Below, in pieces: positions 1-4,902 of a stretch of 6,131 nt of DNA. This DNA is from an uncultured Veillonellaceae bacterium (GTDB taxonomy: Bacteria; Bacillota; Negativicutes; Veillonellales; Negativicoccaceae), in NCBI GenBank assembly GCA_902488965.1, contig CABTYA010000060.1, forward strand, positions 1 through 6,131, in the 5' to 3' direction. The notes under the pieces are model-generated. The model made no database searches, was not told the DNA's origin, and worked only from the letters and a program-made list of their open reading frames with translations. The position numbers and the translations under genes were made by a program. The number at the start of each line of letters is the position of its first letter. The first letter of the stretch is position 1.

Positions 1-6
1 AAATGC

Positions 7-35
7 TTGACATGACAACTGAATTTATTTATACT
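7..35 (+). promoter_or_regulatory. sigma-70/A promoter of the rplU-prp-rpmA operon
   Basis: A perfect -35 box TTGACA lies at 7-12 and a -10 box TATACT at 30-35, separated by exactly 17 bp. Transcription should start near position 42, giving a leader of about 95 nt before the L21 start codon. The near-consensus match fits a highly expressed ribosomal protein operon. The promoter sits at the very left edge of the window, so any upstream operator cannot be seen. Confidence 0.9.
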
Positions 36-41
36 AAGTAA

Positions 42-121
42 GTCATGGTGCAGTGCAATGACACAACCGCTCGAAGGGGTATATAAATGCTACGGCTACC
101 GTATTCGGCGAGTCCGAGAAC
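42..121 (+). promoter_or_regulatory. structured 5' leader of rplU, probable L21 leader element
   Basis: The untranslated leader can form several hairpins. Arms GTCAT (42-46) and ATGAC (58-62) enclose an inner TGC/GCA stem (49-51 with 55-57) and a two-base GG bulge. A second hairpin pairs TACGG (91-95) with CCGTA (99-103), and a small one pairs TCGG (105-108) with CCGA (114-117). Firmicutes rplU operons commonly carry a structured L21 leader thought to mediate autoregulation. I assign this one by position and pairing only; a covariance-model search would decide whether it belongs to that family. Confidence 0.5.
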
Positions 122-135
122 AAGGAGGTGCAACT

Positions 136-450
136 ATGTACGCGATTATTAAAACCGGCGGCAAGCAGTATCGGGTAGAAGAAGGACAAGTCATCTACAT
201 CGAAAAGTTGGATGCCGCTGCGGATGAAACGGTCACATTTGACGAAGTATTGTCCGTCGTAGACGGTGACAACGTCAATTTCGGCGCGCCGTTGGTCAAC
301 GGTGCCAGCGTCAGCGCAACTGTGTTGGAACACGGTAAAGGCAAGAAAATCCGTGTCTTCAAGTTCAAATCCAAATCCAACTACCGTCGTCGCCAGGGTC
401 ATCGCCAACCGTATACGAAAGTACGGATTGATGCGATTGCATCCAAATGA
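136..450 (+). CDS. rplU: 50S ribosomal protein L21 (bL21)
   Basis: This 104-residue protein has the usual length for bL21, a primary 23S rRNA-binding protein of the large subunit. It begins MYAIIKTGGKQYRVEEGQ, the hallmark N-terminus of the family, and ends with the basic rRNA-contacting tail (FKFKSKSNYRRRQGHRQPYT, then KV). The ATG at 136 is chosen because a full AAGGAGGTG ribosome binding site lies at 122-130, five bases upstream, and because the known N-terminus starts there. An in-frame upstream ATG at 58 has no such support and falls in the leader. The stop codon overlaps the start of prp (ATGA, 447-450), so the two are likely translationally coupled. Confidence 0.97.
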   Translation: MYAIIKTGGKQYRVEEGQVIYIEKLDAAADETVTFDEVLSVVDGDNVNFGAPLVNGASVSATVLEHGKGKKIRVFKFKSKSNYRRRQGHRQPYTKVRIDAIASK

Positions 451-758
451 TTGAGGTCGCATGGTCACGTAACCGACAAAACGAATGGGTCGGTTTTACA
501 GTGACGGGACATGCCGAGTATGCCGAGGCGGGGACGGATATCGTCTGTGCCGCCGTATCGGCCGTCACGCTGACCGCCGTATTGGGGCTGCGCGATGTGC
601 TGGGGTGTGCCGGTACTTATGCGACGGAGGACGGACGGCTGACCGTCCGATTGGACGCACCGCCGGATTCACGGGCGTGTGCGGTGATAGAGACTATGCA
701 AGCGGGATTGCGCGAGATTGCGCGTCAATATCCGCAGTACGTATTCATTTCGAAATGA
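447..758 (+). CDS. prp: Ribosomal-processing cysteine protease Prp
   Basis: This 103-residue protein belongs to the Prp (YsxB) family, the cysteine protease that removes the N-terminal extension of ribosomal protein L27 in Firmicutes and relatives. The signature is present: GHAEYAEAG followed by TDIVCAAVSAV. The catalytic pair would be His22 and Cys34, the same numbers reported for the Staphylococcus aureus enzyme. It lies between its usual neighbours rplU and rpmA. Its ATG overlaps the rplU stop codon, and no separate strong ribosome binding site is evident, so translational coupling to rplU is likely. Its substrate is the next gene, whose ribosome binding site starts two bases after the prp stop. 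Confidence 0.94.
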   Translation: MIEVAWSRNRQNEWVGFTVTGHAEYAEAGTDIVCAAVSAVTLTAVLGLRDVLGCAGTYATEDGRLTVRLDAPPDSRACAVIETMQAGLREIARQYPQYVFISK

Positions 759-772
759 TGGAGGTGAATTTC

Positions 773-1057
773 ATGTTCACTTTTGATTTACAATTGTTCG
801 CTCACAAAAAAGGGCAGAGCAGTACCCGTAACGGCCGCGACTCGCGGAGTAAACGTTTGGGTGTCAAGGTGCACGACGGACAAGTCGCCAAGGCGGGTTC
901 GATTATTGTGCGCCAGCGCGGTACGCACTTCCATCCGGGCGAAAACGTCGCTTTGGGCAAGGACGATACGATCTTTGCGCTCAAAGAAGGCAAGGTTTCG
1001 TTCGAGCGGTTGGGCAAATATCGTCGTCAGGTCTCGGTACGGCCGGCGGAAGCATAA
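773..1057 (+). CDS. rpmA: 50S ribosomal protein L27 (bL27), Prp-cleaved precursor form
   Basis: This 94-residue bL27 has a tail that reaches the peptidyl transferase centre. The precursor begins MFTFDLQLFAHKKG. Residues 1-9, ending in LF, match the extension removed by Prp in Firmicutes, so mature L27 should begin at Ala10 (AHKKGQSSTRNGRDS). The body contains the conserved KRLGVK and the signature GSIIVRQRGTHFHPG. The start at 773 has GGAGGTGA at 760-767, five bases upstream. Longer in-frame extensions overlap prp and are not credible. A terminator follows at once; the obg gene often found after rpmA is absent here. Confidence 0.97.
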   Translation: MFTFDLQLFAHKKGQSSTRNGRDSRSKRLGVKVHDGQVAKAGSIIVRQRGTHFHPGENVALGKDDTIFALKEGKVSFERLGKYRRQVSVRPAEA

Positions 1058-1068
1058 GACAGATACAC

Positions 1069-1092
1069 AAAAAACGCCTTCGGGCGTTTTTT
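1069..1092 (+). terminator. rho-independent terminator of the rplU operon
   Basis: A ten-pair stem runs from A6-CGCC (1069-1078) to GGCG-T6 (1083-1092), closed by the very stable TTCG tetraloop at 1079-1082. The T-run forms the downstream arm. It lies 11 nt after the rpmA stop codon. The A-run on the other side would let it act on the minus strand too. Confidence 0.93.
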
Positions 1093-1115
1093 ATTGGGCG
1101 TATTCGCCGCACGGA

Positions 1116-1137
1116 GCGTCGGCGGGTGCATCGACGC
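1116..1137. promoter_or_regulatory. candidate operator: inverted repeat over the putP -35 region
   Basis: GCGTCG (1116-1121) and CGACGC (1132-1137) form a perfect inverted repeat with a 10-bp spacer, and the G-T pair at 1122/1131 could extend it. It covers the place where the -35 box of the putP promoter would lie (about 1126-1131). That position suits a repressor or activator site. A second overlapping inverted repeat, CGCCG (1105-1109) with CGGCG (1120-1124), is also possible. GC-rich DNA gives such short repeats by chance, so this is only a candidate. Confidence 0.3.
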
Positions 1138-1145
1138 GGCGGATG

Positions 1146-1154
1146 TGGTACAAT
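1146..1154 (+). promoter_or_regulatory. extended -10 promoter of putP
   Basis: TGG-TACAAT at 1146-1154 is an extended -10 element (TGn followed by a one-mismatch TATAAT). No good -35 box lies 16-18 bp upstream, where the sequence is GTGCAT. That pattern is typical of extended -10 or activator-dependent promoters. Transcription would start near 1161, about 27 nt before the start codon. Confidence 0.6.
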
Positions 1155-1187
1155 AAACAAATACCAACGAATAGGAGTGTGGCCATT

Positions 1188-2672
1188 TTGTGGGCGGATA
1201 TCGGAATTATTACGGCCTTTGTGCTGTATCTGGGCGCGATGATTTTCATCGGAGTATATTATTATCGGCAATCGAATGCGCTGAGTGATTATATTTTGGG
1301 CGGACGCAGCCTCGGCCCGTGGGTGACGAGTCTCAGTGCGGAGGCGTCGGACATGAGCGGCTGGATGCTGATGGGACTGCCGGGATTGGCGTATTTGTCG
1401 GGATTGCCCGCCGTGTGGACGGCGGTGGGACTCGCGTTCGGTACGTGGGCGAACTGGACGCTCATTTCTAAGCGGCTGCGCAATTATACGGAAATTGCCA
1501 ACGACAGCCTGACGATTCCCGATTTTCTGAATAACCGCTTTCACGATCGGAGCCATGCACTGAATTTTATTTCCGCCGTATTTATCCTCATCTTCTTTTT
1601 GGTGTATACGTCGTCGGGTTTTGTGGCGGGCGGCAAGCTGTTTGAAACGGTATTCGGTCTGCCGTATCTCGCGTCGCTTTTGATTACGGCGGGCGTTGTT
1701 GTGATGTATACGTTCCTGGGCGGTTTTTTGGCGGTCAGTCTGACCGACTTTATTCAGGGCGCGATGATGTTTGTGGCGATTTTGGCGGTGCCGCTGGCGG
1801 GTATGATGGCGCTCGGCGGGATCGGACCGACGGTCGCGGCCATGCAGAGCCGAATCCCCGAGCATTTTTATCTGTTCGACCCGGCGGTCGGGACGACGGC
1901 GACTGCCGTGATGGTCGTGTCCGCACTCGGCTGGGGGTTGGGCTATTTCGGCCAGCCGCATATCTTGGTACGGTTTATGGCGATTCACGATGCGACGGAA
2001 TTGAAAAAAGCGACCCGCATCGCGATGACATGGGTCGTCGTTTCGCTGACGGCCGCCGTCTGTGTCGGCTTGGTCGGGCGCGTGTACCTGCCGGAGATGC
2101 TGGTCGACGCCGATGCGGAAAAGGTATTTCTCGTCATGACGCAGGAGCTGTTCAGTCCGTTTGTCGGGGGCTTGATTTTGTCGGCGGTATTGGCGGCGAT
2201 TATGAGTACGTCGTCGGCCCAGCTCTTGGTGACGGCCGCGACGATTTCCAAAGATTTTTATAAAAATTTCGTGCGCCGCAGTGCGAGCGAGCGGGAACTG
2301 GTGGCGGTCAGCCGCTTGACGGTACTGGGGGTGGCGGCGTGTGCGCTGCTGCTCGCGCTCAATCCGAAGAGCTATATTCTCACCATGGTGGCGTATGCCT
2401 GGGCGGGGTTCGGCGCGGTCTTCGGGCCGGTCGTGGTGCTGTCGCTCTTTTGGCGGCGGATGACCCGCAACGGCGCGTTGGCCGGCATGATCGTCGGCGG
2501 AGTGACGGTGTTGGTATGGAAACAATTCGCCTGGTGGGGACTCTATGAAATCGTACCGGGGTTTGTACTGGCGCTTATCGCCATCGTGGCGGTGAGCCTG
2601 CTCGACGCACCGCCGAGTAAGGAAATCACCGATCATTTCGATCGGGCTCGCGAGCGGCATATTTTGGGATAA
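1188..2672 (+). CDS. putP: Sodium/proline symporter (SSS family, PutP type)
   Basis: This 494-residue polytopic membrane protein of the solute:sodium symporter family is close to the 502 residues of Escherichia coli PutP, which imports L-proline with Na+. It carries YILGGRSLGPWVTSLSAEAS followed by DMSGWMLMGLPG. With the TTG start at 1188, Asp55, Ser57 and Gly58 fall on the same numbers as in E. coli PutP. So do Ser340 and Thr341 (in AAIMSTSSAQLLV), which are Na+ ligands there. AGGAG at 1173-1177, ten bases upstream, supports this start. The frame is open far upstream through rpmA, but that part is not PutP-like. The family and Na+ coupling are secure. Proline as substrate is likely; related members such as OpuE also take proline for osmoprotection. 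It has its own promoter and terminator. Confidence 0.93.
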   Translation: MWADIGIITAFVLYLGAMIFIGVYYYRQSNALSDYILGGRSLGPWVTSLSAEASDMSGWMLMGLPGLAYLSGLPAVWTAVGLAFGTWANWTLISKRLRNYTEIANDSLTIPDFLNNRFHDRSHALNFISAVFILIFFLVYTSSGFVAGGKLFETVFGLPYLASLLITAGVVVMYTFLGGFLAVSLTDFIQGAMMFVAILAVPLAGMMALGGIGPTVAAMQSRIPEHFYLFDPAVGTTATAVMVVSALGWGLGYFGQPHILVRFMAIHDATELKKATRIAMTWVVVSLTAAVCVGLVGRVYLPEMLVDADAEKVFLVMTQELFSPFVGGLILSAVLAAIMSTSSAQLLVTAATISKDFYKNFVRRSASERELVAVSRLTVLGVAACALLLALNPKSYILTMVAYAWAGFGAVFGPVVVLSLFWRRMTRNGALAGMIVGGVTVLVWKQFAWWGLYEIVPGFVLALIAIVAVSLLDAPPSKEITDHFDRARERHILG

Positions 2673-2691
2673 TGGCAAAGAACGGCATACA

Positions 2692-2723
2692 AAAAGCGGC
2701 ACTGTTTAAACAGTGCCGCTTTT
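2692..2723. terminator. bidirectional rho-independent terminator between putP and thiW
   Basis: A perfect 16-bp inverted repeat has its axis between 2707 and 2708. An A4 run (2692-2695) is followed by GCGGCACTG (2696-2704), a TTT/AAA centre (2705-2710), CAGTGCCGC (2711-2719) and a T4 run (2720-2723). Because it is fully symmetric, it has a stem followed by T's on both strands. It lies 19 nt after the putP stop and 7 nt beyond the end of the convergent thiW gene, so it can end both transcripts. Confidence 0.9.
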
Positions 2724-2730
2724 GCCGTAC

Positions 2731-3219
2731 TCAGCGAAAGGACGGGACTCGCTGCAGGATGGGGACGAGAATCAACGCAATCAGTGCGCCCGATGCCGAG
2801 CTGACGGTAAAGGGCAGAACGAATGCGATTGCCGCCGCGCTCGACCCCATCACGAAGTGGGCGACGGGATAGGCGATGAGACCGCCGATGACGCCGGTGC
2901 CGAAGACTTCGCCGACGGCGGCCCAGACCGCCGAGTGCGTGCGGCGGTACAGCAGGCCGGCCAGGCAGGCGCCGACCATACTGCCCGGATAGGCGAGCGG
3001 GGTGGCGGTCGCCATCAACAGGCGCAGGGTCGAAATCAGAAATGCGCCGGTCACCGCATAGCGGGTGCCGATCAAGACGGCGAGCAGGACATTGATCATG
3101 TGCTGCACGGGAAATGCTTTCATCACGCCGAGGGGGATGGCAAGCACCGGTGCCAGCAAGACGCCGAGGGCGACAAACAGTGCGGTGAGGATACCGCGGT
3201 GTAACGATGTAGTATGCAT
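2731..3219 (-). CDS. thiW: ThiW family protein, S component of a thiazole-type ECF transporter
   Basis: This 162-residue, very hydrophobic protein is about the size of ECF-transporter substrate-binding (S) components, with roughly five to six membrane segments. ThiW motifs are present in order: KAFPVQHMINV (34-44), LAYPGSMVGACLAGLLYR (75-92) and GEVFGTGVIGGLIAYPVA (103-120). ThiW is predicted to bind the thiazole moiety of thiamin for salvage. It needs the shared energising module (EcfT and two ATPases), which is not in this window. The ATG at 3217-3219 has AGGAGG (minus strand, 3228-3233) eight bases upstream. Unlike many thiW genes, it has no visible TPP riboswitch or neighbouring thiM/thiE. 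The family call is strong; the substrate is inferred. Confidence 0.88.
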   Translation of the reverse strand: MHTTSLHRGILTALFVALGVLLAPVLAIPLGVMKAFPVQHMINVLLAVLIGTRYAVTGAFLISTLRLLMATATPLAYPGSMVGACLAGLLYRRTHSAVWAAVGEVFGTGVIGGLIAYPVAHFVMGSSAAAIAFVLPFTVSSASGALIALILVPILQRVPSFR

Positions 3220-3243
3220 AATAGGGGCCTCCTGTTACTCAAA

Positions 3244-3264
3244 AGCGCTGCCGCGAGGCAGTGC
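3244..3264 (-). promoter_or_regulatory. hairpin in the thiW leader
   Basis: GCGCTGCC (about 3245-3252) and GGCAGTGC (3257-3264) form an inverted repeat around a GCGA centre. In the thiW transcript it reads GCACTGCC-TCGC-GGCAGCGC, seven pairs plus one A-C mismatch. CTTTTGAG follows, and then the ribosome binding site about 10 nt further on. It could be a weak attenuator or an RNA-stabilising stem. The T-run is short, so termination would be inefficient. It fills nearly half of the ~50-nt leader. Confidence 0.4.
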
Positions 3265-3275
3265 GGAACGAATTT

Positions 3276-3284
3276 ATTATACCA
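3276..3284 (-). promoter_or_regulatory. extended -10 promoter of thiW
   Basis: On the minus strand TGG-TATAAT (3284 down to 3276) is a perfect extended -10 element. The region 17 bp upstream reads CGTTCA, a poor -35 box. Transcription should start near 3269, leaving only about 50 nt before the thiW start codon. That is too short for a TPP riboswitch, which needs roughly 100 nt. Confidence 0.75.
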
Positions 3285-3354
3285 CGGATGAGGCGTGATG
3301 AACGGCAATCGGTGAAAAAGAGCGGTCCTTCTTGATGGACGAAATCCGGTAGGC

Positions 3355-3376
3355 GAAGAGCATGGGAAGAGCATGG
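3355..3376. repeat. 11-bp perfect tandem direct repeat
   Basis: GAAGAGCATGG occurs twice head to tail (3355-3365 and 3366-3376). The 11-bp period is about one DNA helical turn, so two bound protein subunits would lie on the same face. It lies about 75 bp upstream of the thiW -10 box, next to an AT-rich block (3391-3417). It may be an operator or simply a slippage duplication. Confidence 0.6.
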
Positions 3377-3441
3377 TAGGTTAAGACTATAAACATTTTA
3401 TTTATATATAATATAAAGTAGCATTACCGCCGGCAAGAGAG

Positions 3442-3447
3442 TATAAT
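3442..3447 (+). promoter_or_regulatory. possible -10 box upstream of the 3466-3500 hairpin
   Basis: A perfect TATAAT stands at 3442-3447, but no recognisable -35 box or extended TG is present. If used, transcription would start near 3454 and the RNA would carry the strong hairpin at 3466-3500 near its 5' end. The surrounding DNA at 3391-3450 is AT-rich, so chance matches to TATAAT are expected. Confidence 0.25.
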
Positions 3448-3465
3448 AATAAGGTGGTCGACAAG

Positions 3466-3500
3466 ACGCATGCGCCCGCCAATACAGGGGGTGCATGCGT
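3466..3500 (+). other. strong RNA-type hairpin of unknown role
   Basis: ACGCATGC (3466-3473) pairs perfectly with GCATGCGT (3493-3500). The stem continues inward with a G-T pair, CCC (3475-3477) with GGG (3489-3491), and CC with GG after a bulged G, closing on the loop AATACA (3481-3486). In all about 14 pairs are possible. No T-run follows on either strand, so it is not an ordinary terminator. The 3' arm holds the Shine-Dalgarno-like AGGGGGTG (3486-3493), and the stem ends at a GTG codon (3499-3501), so it could mask a translation start. Function unknown. Confidence 0.5.
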
Positions 3501-3648
3501 GAAAAAACAAAAGATGATACACACGGACAAGTGTATTTGTCGAAACTGTGCAGGGCAAGGCTCGAACACGGATAAAAAAAGATTGACAAGGGGCTTGCTA
3601 AGTGGTACACTGTTAGAGTGTTTGTGTGGGCGTAGTCTGCCCAAATGA
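3499..3648 (+). CDS. doubtful Cys-rich small ORF
   Basis: This is a 49-codon frame from GTG with an AGGGGGTG ribosome binding site at 3486-3493, five bases upstream. The product would be basic and contain KCICRNCAGQGS (Cys12, Cys14, Cys17) and a second CxC (Cys41, Cys43), a pattern that could bind metal. I recognise no family. Against it, the last third is also the -35/-10 promoter and leader of the str operon, and the ribosome binding site is buried in the hairpin. A chance ORF is more likely than a gene. Confidence 0.18.
   Translation: MKKQKMIHTDKCICRNCAGQGSNTDKKRLTRGLLSGTLLECLCGRSLPK
3583..3611 (+). promoter_or_regulatory. promoter of the L7Ae-rpsL-rpsG-fusA (str) operon
   Basis: TTGACA at 3583-3588 and TACACT at 3606-3611 are separated by 17 bp, and a TG at 3603-3604 adds an extended -10. 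Transcription should start near 3618, about 50 nt before the first gene. An inverted repeat, ACACT (3607-3611) with AGTGT (3617-3621), covers the -10 box and start point and may be incidental. In the leader, TGGGC (3627-3631) can pair with GCCCA (3639-3643). Confidence 0.88.
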
Positions 3649-3667
3649 TGTACAGCGAGGTGATCAC

Positions 3668-3919
3668 ATGACGGAAAACGACTGGCAAGGTCCACTGGCG
3701 GTGGGCACGAAGGAAGCGCTTCGGGCGGTACGCGCCGGTCGCGCGACGCAAGTACATATCGCGACCGATTGTGAGCCGCGCGTCGTCCGCGAGCTGGTGG
3801 AGGCTTGCGAAAACGCACAGGTTCCGATTCGACGGGAATACACGCGCGTCCAGCTGGGCGGTGCGTGCCGATTGAAAGTCAAGGCAGCGGCGGTCGCCGT
3901 ATTGCAATCCACATGGTAA
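3668..3919 (+). CDS. L7Ae/L30e-family ribosomal protein-like K-turn RNA-binding protein
   Basis: This 83-residue protein resembles Bacillus subtilis YbxF (RplGB), a small L7Ae-family protein that binds kink-turn RNA. The family pattern is visible as VGTKEALRAVRAG near residues 12-24, a central IATDCEPRVV, then LGGACRLKVKAAAVAVL at the C-terminus. B. subtilis has an equivalent IGTKQTVKALKRG and LGKACGIEVGAAAVAI. Its place just before rpsL is the usual Firmicutes context; its role in the ribosome is not well settled. ATG 3668 is preferred, with GAGGTGA at 3657-3663. An upstream in-frame GTG at 3626 lies in the leader hairpin and lacks a ribosome binding site. Confidence 0.88.
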   Translation: MTENDWQGPLAVGTKEALRAVRAGRATQVHIATDCEPRVVRELVEACENAQVPIRREYTRVQLGGACRLKVKAAAVAVLQSTW

Positions 3920-3920
3920 T

Positions 3921-3937
3921 ATCTTGCGGAGCAAGAT
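3921..3937 (+). other. intergenic hairpin between the L7Ae-like gene and rpsL
   Basis: ATCTTGC (3921-3927) and GCAAGAT (3931-3937) form a perfect 7-bp stem with a GGA loop, starting two bases after the L7Ae-like stop codon. No T-run follows, so it should not terminate transcription. It could be a processing or stability element, or a protein-binding site in the operon mRNA. Confidence 0.5.
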
Positions 3938-3980
3938 CAATTATAAATCTACAGCATGGTGAGAGGGGAGGTATTCGAGA

Positions 3981-4355
3981 ATGCCGACAATGAATCAACT
4001 CGTCCGCAAAGGACGTAAAACCTTGACGGTCAAATCCAAAACGCCGGCGTTGAAAGAAAGCCCGCAGAAACGCGGTGTGTGCACGCGTGTGTACACGGCA
4101 ACGCCGAAAAAGCCGAACTCCGCATTGCGGAAAGTCGCCCGTGTTCGTTTGACGAACGGGATGGAAGTTTCGGCGTACATTCCGGGGATCGGCCACAACT
4201 TGCAGGAACACAGCGTGGTCCTGATTCGTGGCGGTCGTGTGAAGGACTTGCCGGGGGTTCGTTATCATATCGTGCGCGGCGCACTGGACACAGCAGGTGT
4301 ACAGGGCCGGATGCAGGGTCGCTCCAAATACGGTGCGAAATCCGCAAAGAAATAA
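3981..4355 (+). CDS. rpsL: 30S ribosomal protein S12 (uS12)
   Basis: This 124-residue uS12 is a decoding-centre protein of the small subunit. It begins MPTMNQLVRKGRK and has PQKRGVCTRVYTATPKKPNS and GGRVKDLPGVRYHIVRGALD. Numbering matches E. coli S12. Lys43, Lys88 and Pro91, where substitutions give streptomycin resistance or dependence, are all wild type, so a streptomycin-sensitive ribosome is predicted. Asp89, the residue methylthiolated by RimO in some bacteria, is present. The start is supported by GGAGG at 3967-3971, nine bases upstream. It is the second gene of the str operon, 61 nt after the L7Ae-like gene. Confidence 0.98.
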   Translation: MPTMNQLVRKGRKTLTVKSKTPALKESPQKRGVCTRVYTATPKKPNSALRKVARVRLTNGMEVSAYIPGIGHNLQEHSVVLIRGGRVKDLPGVRYHIVRGALDTAGVQGRMQGRSKYGAKSAKK

Positions 4356-4408
4356 TCCGCAAACGAATCATCAATCGATAACAATCACCGAATAAAGGAG
4401 GAAATCAC

Positions 4409-4879
4409 ATGCCAAGAAAAGGCCCCGTGCCGAAGCGCGACGTACTGCCGGATCCGATTTACGGATCGAAGGTCGTGACTCGGTTCATCAATAAAGTGAT
4501 GCTCGACGGTAAAAAGGGCATCGCGGAAAGCATCGTCTATGACGCTTTCGAAATCATTCGTTCGAAAACGGGTAAAGACCCGATCGAAGTATTTGAAGAG
4601 GCATTGAACAACATCATGCCGGTATTGGAAGTACGAGCTCGCCGTGTCGGCGGTGCCAACTACCAGGTGCCGGTCGAAGTTCGTTCGGAACGCCGCTTGA
4701 CGCTCGGTATCCGCTGGGCGGTCAACTACGCTCGCCAACGCGGTGAACGCACCATGCGTGAACGCTTGGCGGCGGAATTGATGGATGCGGCCAATAATAC
4801 GGGCGCAGCCGTCAAGAAGAAAGAGGAAATGCATAAGATGGCGGAAGCAAACAAAGCGTTTGCCCACTATCGCTGGTAA
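4409..4879 (+). CDS. rpsG: 30S ribosomal protein S7 (uS7)
   Basis: This 156-residue uS7 nucleates assembly of the 30S head and contacts the E-site tRNA. It begins MPRKGPVPKRDVLPDPIYGS and holds the conserved MLDGKKGIAE, RARRVGGANYQVPVEV and RWAVNYARQR segments. It ends with the helix HKMAEANKAFAHYRW. It has the 156-residue length usual in Gram-positive bacteria, without the C-terminal extension of some E. coli strains. AGGAGG at 4396-4401, seven bases upstream, fixes the start. The 53-nt gap from rpsL holds no clear terminator or promoter. In E. coli S7 represses its operon by binding the rpsL-rpsG gap; no comparable structure is obvious here. Confidence 0.98.
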   Translation: MPRKGPVPKRDVLPDPIYGSKVVTRFINKVMLDGKKGIAESIVYDAFEIIRSKTGKDPIEVFEEALNNIMPVLEVRARRVGGANYQVPVEVRSERRLTLGIRWAVNYARQRGERTMRERLAAELMDAANNTGAAVKKKEEMHKMAEANKAFAHYRW

Positions 4880-4902
4880 TTTTTGAGGAGTGAAACGATA
4901 TC

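Noticed and set aside
485..772. N-terminally extended L27 frame overlapping prp
   Set aside because: The extension is prp read in another frame. The L27 start at 773 has a strong ribosome binding site and the expected Prp-cleavable leader.
783..1187. Upstream extension of the putP frame
   Set aside because: It runs through rpmA, the terminator and the putP promoter, and the translation has no PutP character. TTG 1188 puts Asp55 and Ser340/Thr341 at the family positions.
981..2702. 573-codon open frame on the minus strand opposite putP
   Set aside because: It is very rich in His, Arg and Gln with no membrane or domain pattern, and lies exactly opposite a well-conserved gene. It is a by-product of GC-biased codon use in putP.
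3466..3500. Hairpin considered as a transcription terminator
   Set aside because: The stem is strong, but it is followed by an A-rich run on the plus strand and mixed sequence on the minus strand, with no T-run.
3541..3580. GGCTCGAAC at 3559-3568, considered as the T-arm of a tRNA
   Set aside because: No acceptor stem, anticodon arm or CCA can be placed around it.
3398..3940. 180-codon and 138-codon minus-strand frames across the str promoter and L7Ae-like gene
   Set aside because: They overlap a conserved gene and a strong promoter on the other strand and show no protein-family features.
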